This document shows, piece by piece, positions 6,517 to 8,971 of a DNA stretch of 8,971 bases. The stretch comes from JAAYBT01 sp964404395 (GTDB taxonomy: Bacteria > Bacillota > Clostridia > Acetivibrionales > DTU013), in assembly GCA_964404395.1 (NCBI GenBank), contig CAYOKA010000094.1:1-8971 (forward strand), given 5' to 3'. Position 1 is the first letter of the stretch. Every line of letters begins with the position of its first letter. The position numbers and the translations under genes were made by a program. Below the pieces are notes generated by a model. The model did not search any database. It saw only the letters and a program-made list of their open reading frames with translations, and had not been told where the DNA came from.

Positions 6517-7521
6517 TTAACCTTTGAGTTTCTTCACAGTATCACGCTCAATAAACCGATTACATATTTCCGTCTTGCTATGAATGAGTGCGCCGTTTTT
6601 ACTTCTATCAATCAATTTTCTGACAGCTACTCTGCCAATCTCATATTGGTACACCTTAACAGTGGTAAGAGCCGGTGATGAAACCACACAAAATGGCAAA
6701 TCATCAAAACCAACGATAGAAACATCATTAGGTATTTTAATGCCATGCTTGCGCATTGCTTTCATTGCACCCAGCGCAATAATGTCATTATCAGCTACAA
6801 ATGCCGTCGGAAGCTTTGGACCTCCGGACAGATACAAATCCATATCTTTATACGCACCATCCATAGTGGGAAACAGATTAACCAGAAATTCCTCCCTGAT
6901 TTCAAGATGATTATCATACATAGCCATCCTATAACCATTTCTGCGCTCACAAAAATTCCTGATTGTAAACTTGCTTTGCAGGTAGCCAATCTGTTCATGA
7001 TTATTTTGTATCAGGTATTCTACAAGCTGAATCACCGAGTCAGCATTGTTCATCAAAACTGTATCAAAACTCAAATTTTTGAACCAACCATCAACCACCA
7101 CCACCGGCGCAACCGCATTTTCAAAAACCTTGGTATCCTCCTCCGACAATTCCGTTGCCAGTAGCAATATGCCCGCACTACTGTCATTGAGTATTTGCTC
7201 GCGCATACGGTAAAACTCCGGATCGCTTTCCACCAGATTACACACAATAGTCTCATAGCCCTCCGTATTCCCTGCGGTAACTACACCCTGTATCAAAGGT
7301 TGAAAAAAAGGGTTGTCCGAAAAAATGTGACCCATCTTTTTACAAATCACAAATTTAATGCTGGACATTTTTGCTTTATCGGTATACCCACTCTCACGGG
7401 CAGCTTTTTGAATAATCTCGACCGTTTTTTTACTAACGCCTTTTTTATTTTTCAGCGCATTGGAAACAGTAGCCGCTGAAAAACCCGTTATCTCACTAAG
7501 GTGTTTGATGCTTGGTTTCAT
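6517..7521 (-). CDS. LacI-family transcriptional regulator
   Basis: A 334-residue DNA-binding repressor of the LacI/GalR family, usually released from its operator by a sugar or sugar phosphate. The N-terminal helix-turn-helix spans about residues 4-25 (HLSEITGFSAATVSNAL, 7-23). The periplasmic-binding-protein-like effector domain covers about 55-330 and keeps the family marks VADNDIIALGAMKAM (242-256) and the IPNDVSIVGFDD stretch (263-274). The linker after GYTDKA (45-50) is short and lacks the usual hinge leucine that wedges the minor groove, which is slightly odd. ATG 7521 has GGAGAG 9 nt upstream. A clear promoter lies before it. It sits between the hydrolase gene and the transketolase operon, so it probably controls one or both in response to the substrate or an early intermediate. 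It may also be cotranscribed with the operon, as no terminator follows it. Confidence 0.96.
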   Translation of the reverse strand: MKPSIKHLSEITGFSAATVSNALKNKKGVSKKTVEIIQKAARESGYTDKAKMSSIKFVICKKMGHIFSDNPFFQPLIQGVVTAGNTEGYETIVCNLVESDPEFYRMREQILNDSSAGILLLATELSEEDTKVFENAVAPVVVVDGWFKNLSFDTVLMNNADSVIQLVEYLIQNNHEQIGYLQSKFTIRNFCERRNGYRMAMYDNHLEIREEFLVNLFPTMDGAYKDMDLYLSGGPKLPTAFVADNDIIALGAMKAMRKHGIKIPNDVSIVGFDDLPFCVVSSPALTTVKVYQYEIGRVAVRKLIDRSKNGALIHSKTEICNRFIERDTVKKLKG

Positions 7522-7617
7522 ATAACCATACTCTCCTTTATTACTTAGATTTTGGCCTATTGAGCTAACCTGAAAAAATTCCCTTCGTGCATAAAGGCTT
7601 TACCTTGTGATAAGAGG

Positions 7618-7646
7618 AATATAACTTTATTTCCATCATTAGTCAA
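7618..7646 (-). promoter_or_regulatory. Sigma-70-type promoter of the regulator gene
   Basis: On the minus strand TTGACT (7646-7641) and TATATT (7623-7618) are separated by exactly 17 bp, each matching the vegetative consensus at five of six positions. Transcription would start near 7611, leaving a leader of about 90 nt before the regulator ATG at 7521. This is the best promoter in the window. Confidence 0.7.
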
Positions 7647-7699
7647 GAGACCTGCTATTATCTAAGACTTTTTCGATGTGACCTTATAATCGTTTAGCT

Positions 7700-7715
7700 G
7701 CACAATATATTGTGC
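7700..7715. promoter_or_regulatory. 16-bp perfect palindrome, candidate operator
   Basis: GCACAATATATTGTGC reads the same on both strands. It lies 35 bp past the hydrolase stop and 54 bp before the -35 box of the regulator promoter, in a 229-bp gap. As RNA it could only make a 6-bp stem with a TATA loop and has no T-tract, so it is not a terminator. A dimeric regulator site, perhaps for autoregulation, is the likeliest reading. Apart from the promoter, I see nothing else in this gap. Confidence 0.45.
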
Positions 7716-7750
7716 TACCGGGCTTAAAATATGTTACATCGCAAAATGCC

Positions 7751-8971
7751 CTATCTAACTCTTCTTATGCGTACTGCCATGTATTCCTTTCCGGGCATAT
7801 CGACCTTGAATTTTCCCTTATACATACCCTTTTCTTCAATCTTCATATCCCAGGTATCTATCAGCTCAACCCTGTACTCATTGTTATCATCAAAATAATA
7901 CTGCCGGAAGCATGGCCTGTTGAAACCATAATAATATATATAATAACCGGAGCCGCCCTCTGCCGCTACTTCGTCCCAGCTTGCCTGCACAGGCTGCAGG
8001 CCTAATCCGGGTGTCTCCTCAAGGATTTTTTGTAAAAACTTAAGCCTTTCAGGGCTTTCACCATGAAGAGCCCCTCCATGGGACCACCACAGATAATTGT
8101 CCTTAGCCAGGTAGGTTTCCCCATGCCCCGCATACCCGCCCCTGCAGGTAGCCTCCCAGAACCGTCTGACCAACTCCTTGCCGCTGATATTCCCCCAGCC
8201 GTGTTCAATGTTTCCCTCATATGCAATCTCGTCCAGGACTACAGGCTTTTTATACCGTTCTCTCCACTCGTCTGTATATTCAGCCGTCTTGTATGAGTCC
8301 TGCCTTTGAATGCTGCAATGGGTAATCCATGGGCGGGAATAGTCGTAAAAGGGCCTGCAGTTGTGAATGGATCTCAGATGGTTGTATGGATCCTTCTCAC
8401 ATAGTATAGCCGCATACCTTTCCCAATCGGCCGTCTTTTTCCCTGTCATCAAATCATATTCGTTAGCAAGAGACCACCAAACATTCCTGAACGCAGAGAA
8501 TCTGGCTATAAGATAATTCCAGTACAGATCGTCCTGCTCCGAATCCATTTGGCTGAACCCCCACCGGTCGTATGGATGCATGATGATCAGATCCGCTTCG
8601 ATGCCCAGATTCATCAAATCTTGAATCCTTTTCTCAAGGAGCTGGAAATGCCGGGGATTAAACCGGCTGAAATCCCATTCGTTTCCGGGTGCGGCACCAT
8701 TGTATTCCGAAAAATTTTCACTGGTCAGCTTTGAGCTGTCACAAGGAATACCCTGATAAGGGTAAGTAATTGGTTCGCTTAGATTATAGTCATAATGCTT
8801 GGGAAAAACGCAAAAACGTATTTTATTAAAAGCGCTGTTTTTGAGCGTCTCCAGTGTTTTTTCCTGCAATGGAACAGGTTGATGCGTCCATGCATAGCAG
8901 GTAGTGCCAATAGAGTAATAGGGTGTCCCATCCTCGTATTCAAAGTGATACATATTTGCCACCCTGACAGG
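7751..8971 (-). CDS. Glycoside-hydrolase-like protein (DUF4038/DUF5605 type), N-terminus outside the window
   Basis: About 406 residues are visible, and the frame stays open to the window edge, so this is the C-terminal part of a longer protein. A GTG at 8962 is a possible start, but relatives normally carry a DUF5060-type domain before the YHFEYEDGTPYYSIGTTCYAW region seen here, so truncation by the window is more likely. Counting from that GTG, the TIM-barrel part has the clan GH-A acid/base signature WSLANEYD (163-170, E168) and a nucleophile-like glutamate in VVLDEIAYEG (241-250, E245), plus aromatic residues around 290-295. The last 70 residues match the beta-rich DUF5605 tail (ELIDTWDM, 366-373; then EYMAVRIRR near the end). 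A secretion signal cannot be judged. Relatives act on plant-wall glycans; the substrate is unknown. It probably releases or trims the sugar used by the downstream operon. Confidence 0.8.
   Translation of the reverse strand, partial: PVRVANMYHFEYEDGTPYYSIGTTCYAWTHQPVPLQEKTLETLKNSAFNKIRFCVFPKHYDYNLSEPITYPYQGIPCDSSKLTSENFSEYNGAAPGNEWDFSRFNPRHFQLLEKRIQDLMNLGIEADLIIMHPYDRWGFSQMDSEQDDLYWNYLIARFSAFRNVWWSLANEYDLMTGKKTADWERYAAILCEKDPYNHLRSIHNCRPFYDYSRPWITHCSIQRQDSYKTAEYTDEWRERYKKPVVLDEIAYEGNIEHGWGNISGKELVRRFWEATCRGGYAGHGETYLAKDNYLWWSHGGALHGESPERLKFLQKILEETPGLGLQPVQASWDEVAAEGGSGYYIYYYGFNRPCFRQYYFDDNNEYRVELIDTWDMKIEEKGMYKGKFKVDMPGKEYMAVRIRRVR

Noticed and set aside
7700..7715. Terminator for the hydrolase gene
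   Set aside because: The palindrome gives only a 6-bp stem with a TATA loop and no following T-run on either strand.

Overview
The window looks like a piece of a chromosome from an anaerobic Firmicute, most likely a plant-polysaccharide-degrading member of the Clostridia. This is inferred from the gene content: a soluble [FeFe]-hydrogenase, a transketolase split into two genes, strong AGGAGG-type ribosome binding sites and a LacI-type sugar regulator. Base composition is moderate and there are no transposases, phage genes, rRNA/tRNA genes or CRISPR arrays. I cannot name the genus.

Left part (1-1603, + strand): about seven degenerate copies of a 14-bp purine-rich tandem repeat touch the window edge. 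A hairpin follows, then one monomeric [FeFe]-hydrogenase gene with an intact H-cluster site. It converges on the genes to its right. The 59-bp gap between the two stop codons holds a 28-bp tandem duplication that runs into the last codons of the neighbouring gene.

Central and right part (1663-8971, all - strand). In transcription order: a glycoside-hydrolase-like protein with a DUF4038/DUF5605-type body (its N-terminal part lies outside the window), a LacI-family repressor with its own good promoter, transketolase N-half, transketolase C-half (ATGA overlap), an FGGY-family kinase (8-nt gap) and an L-fucose/L-arabinose-isomerase-like protein (39-nt gap). The last four genes look like one transcription unit, with a candidate operator palindrome just in front of it.

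How they could work together: isomerase, kinase and transketolase form a short route from an aldose through a ketose and a ketose phosphate into the pentose-phosphate pool. The kinase is built like glycerol kinase but has lost two glycerol-contact residues, so its substrate is probably not glycerol. The enzyme set matches the logic of the known transketolase route for D-apiose (isomerase, apulose kinase, split apulose-4-phosphate transketolase), and the neighbouring hydrolase belongs to the broad group that includes plant-cell-wall apiosidases. D-arabinose, another uncommon pentose, or a sulfo-sugar remain alternatives. No transporter is visible, so the substrate call is an inference. The hydrogenase has no evident link to the sugar operon.
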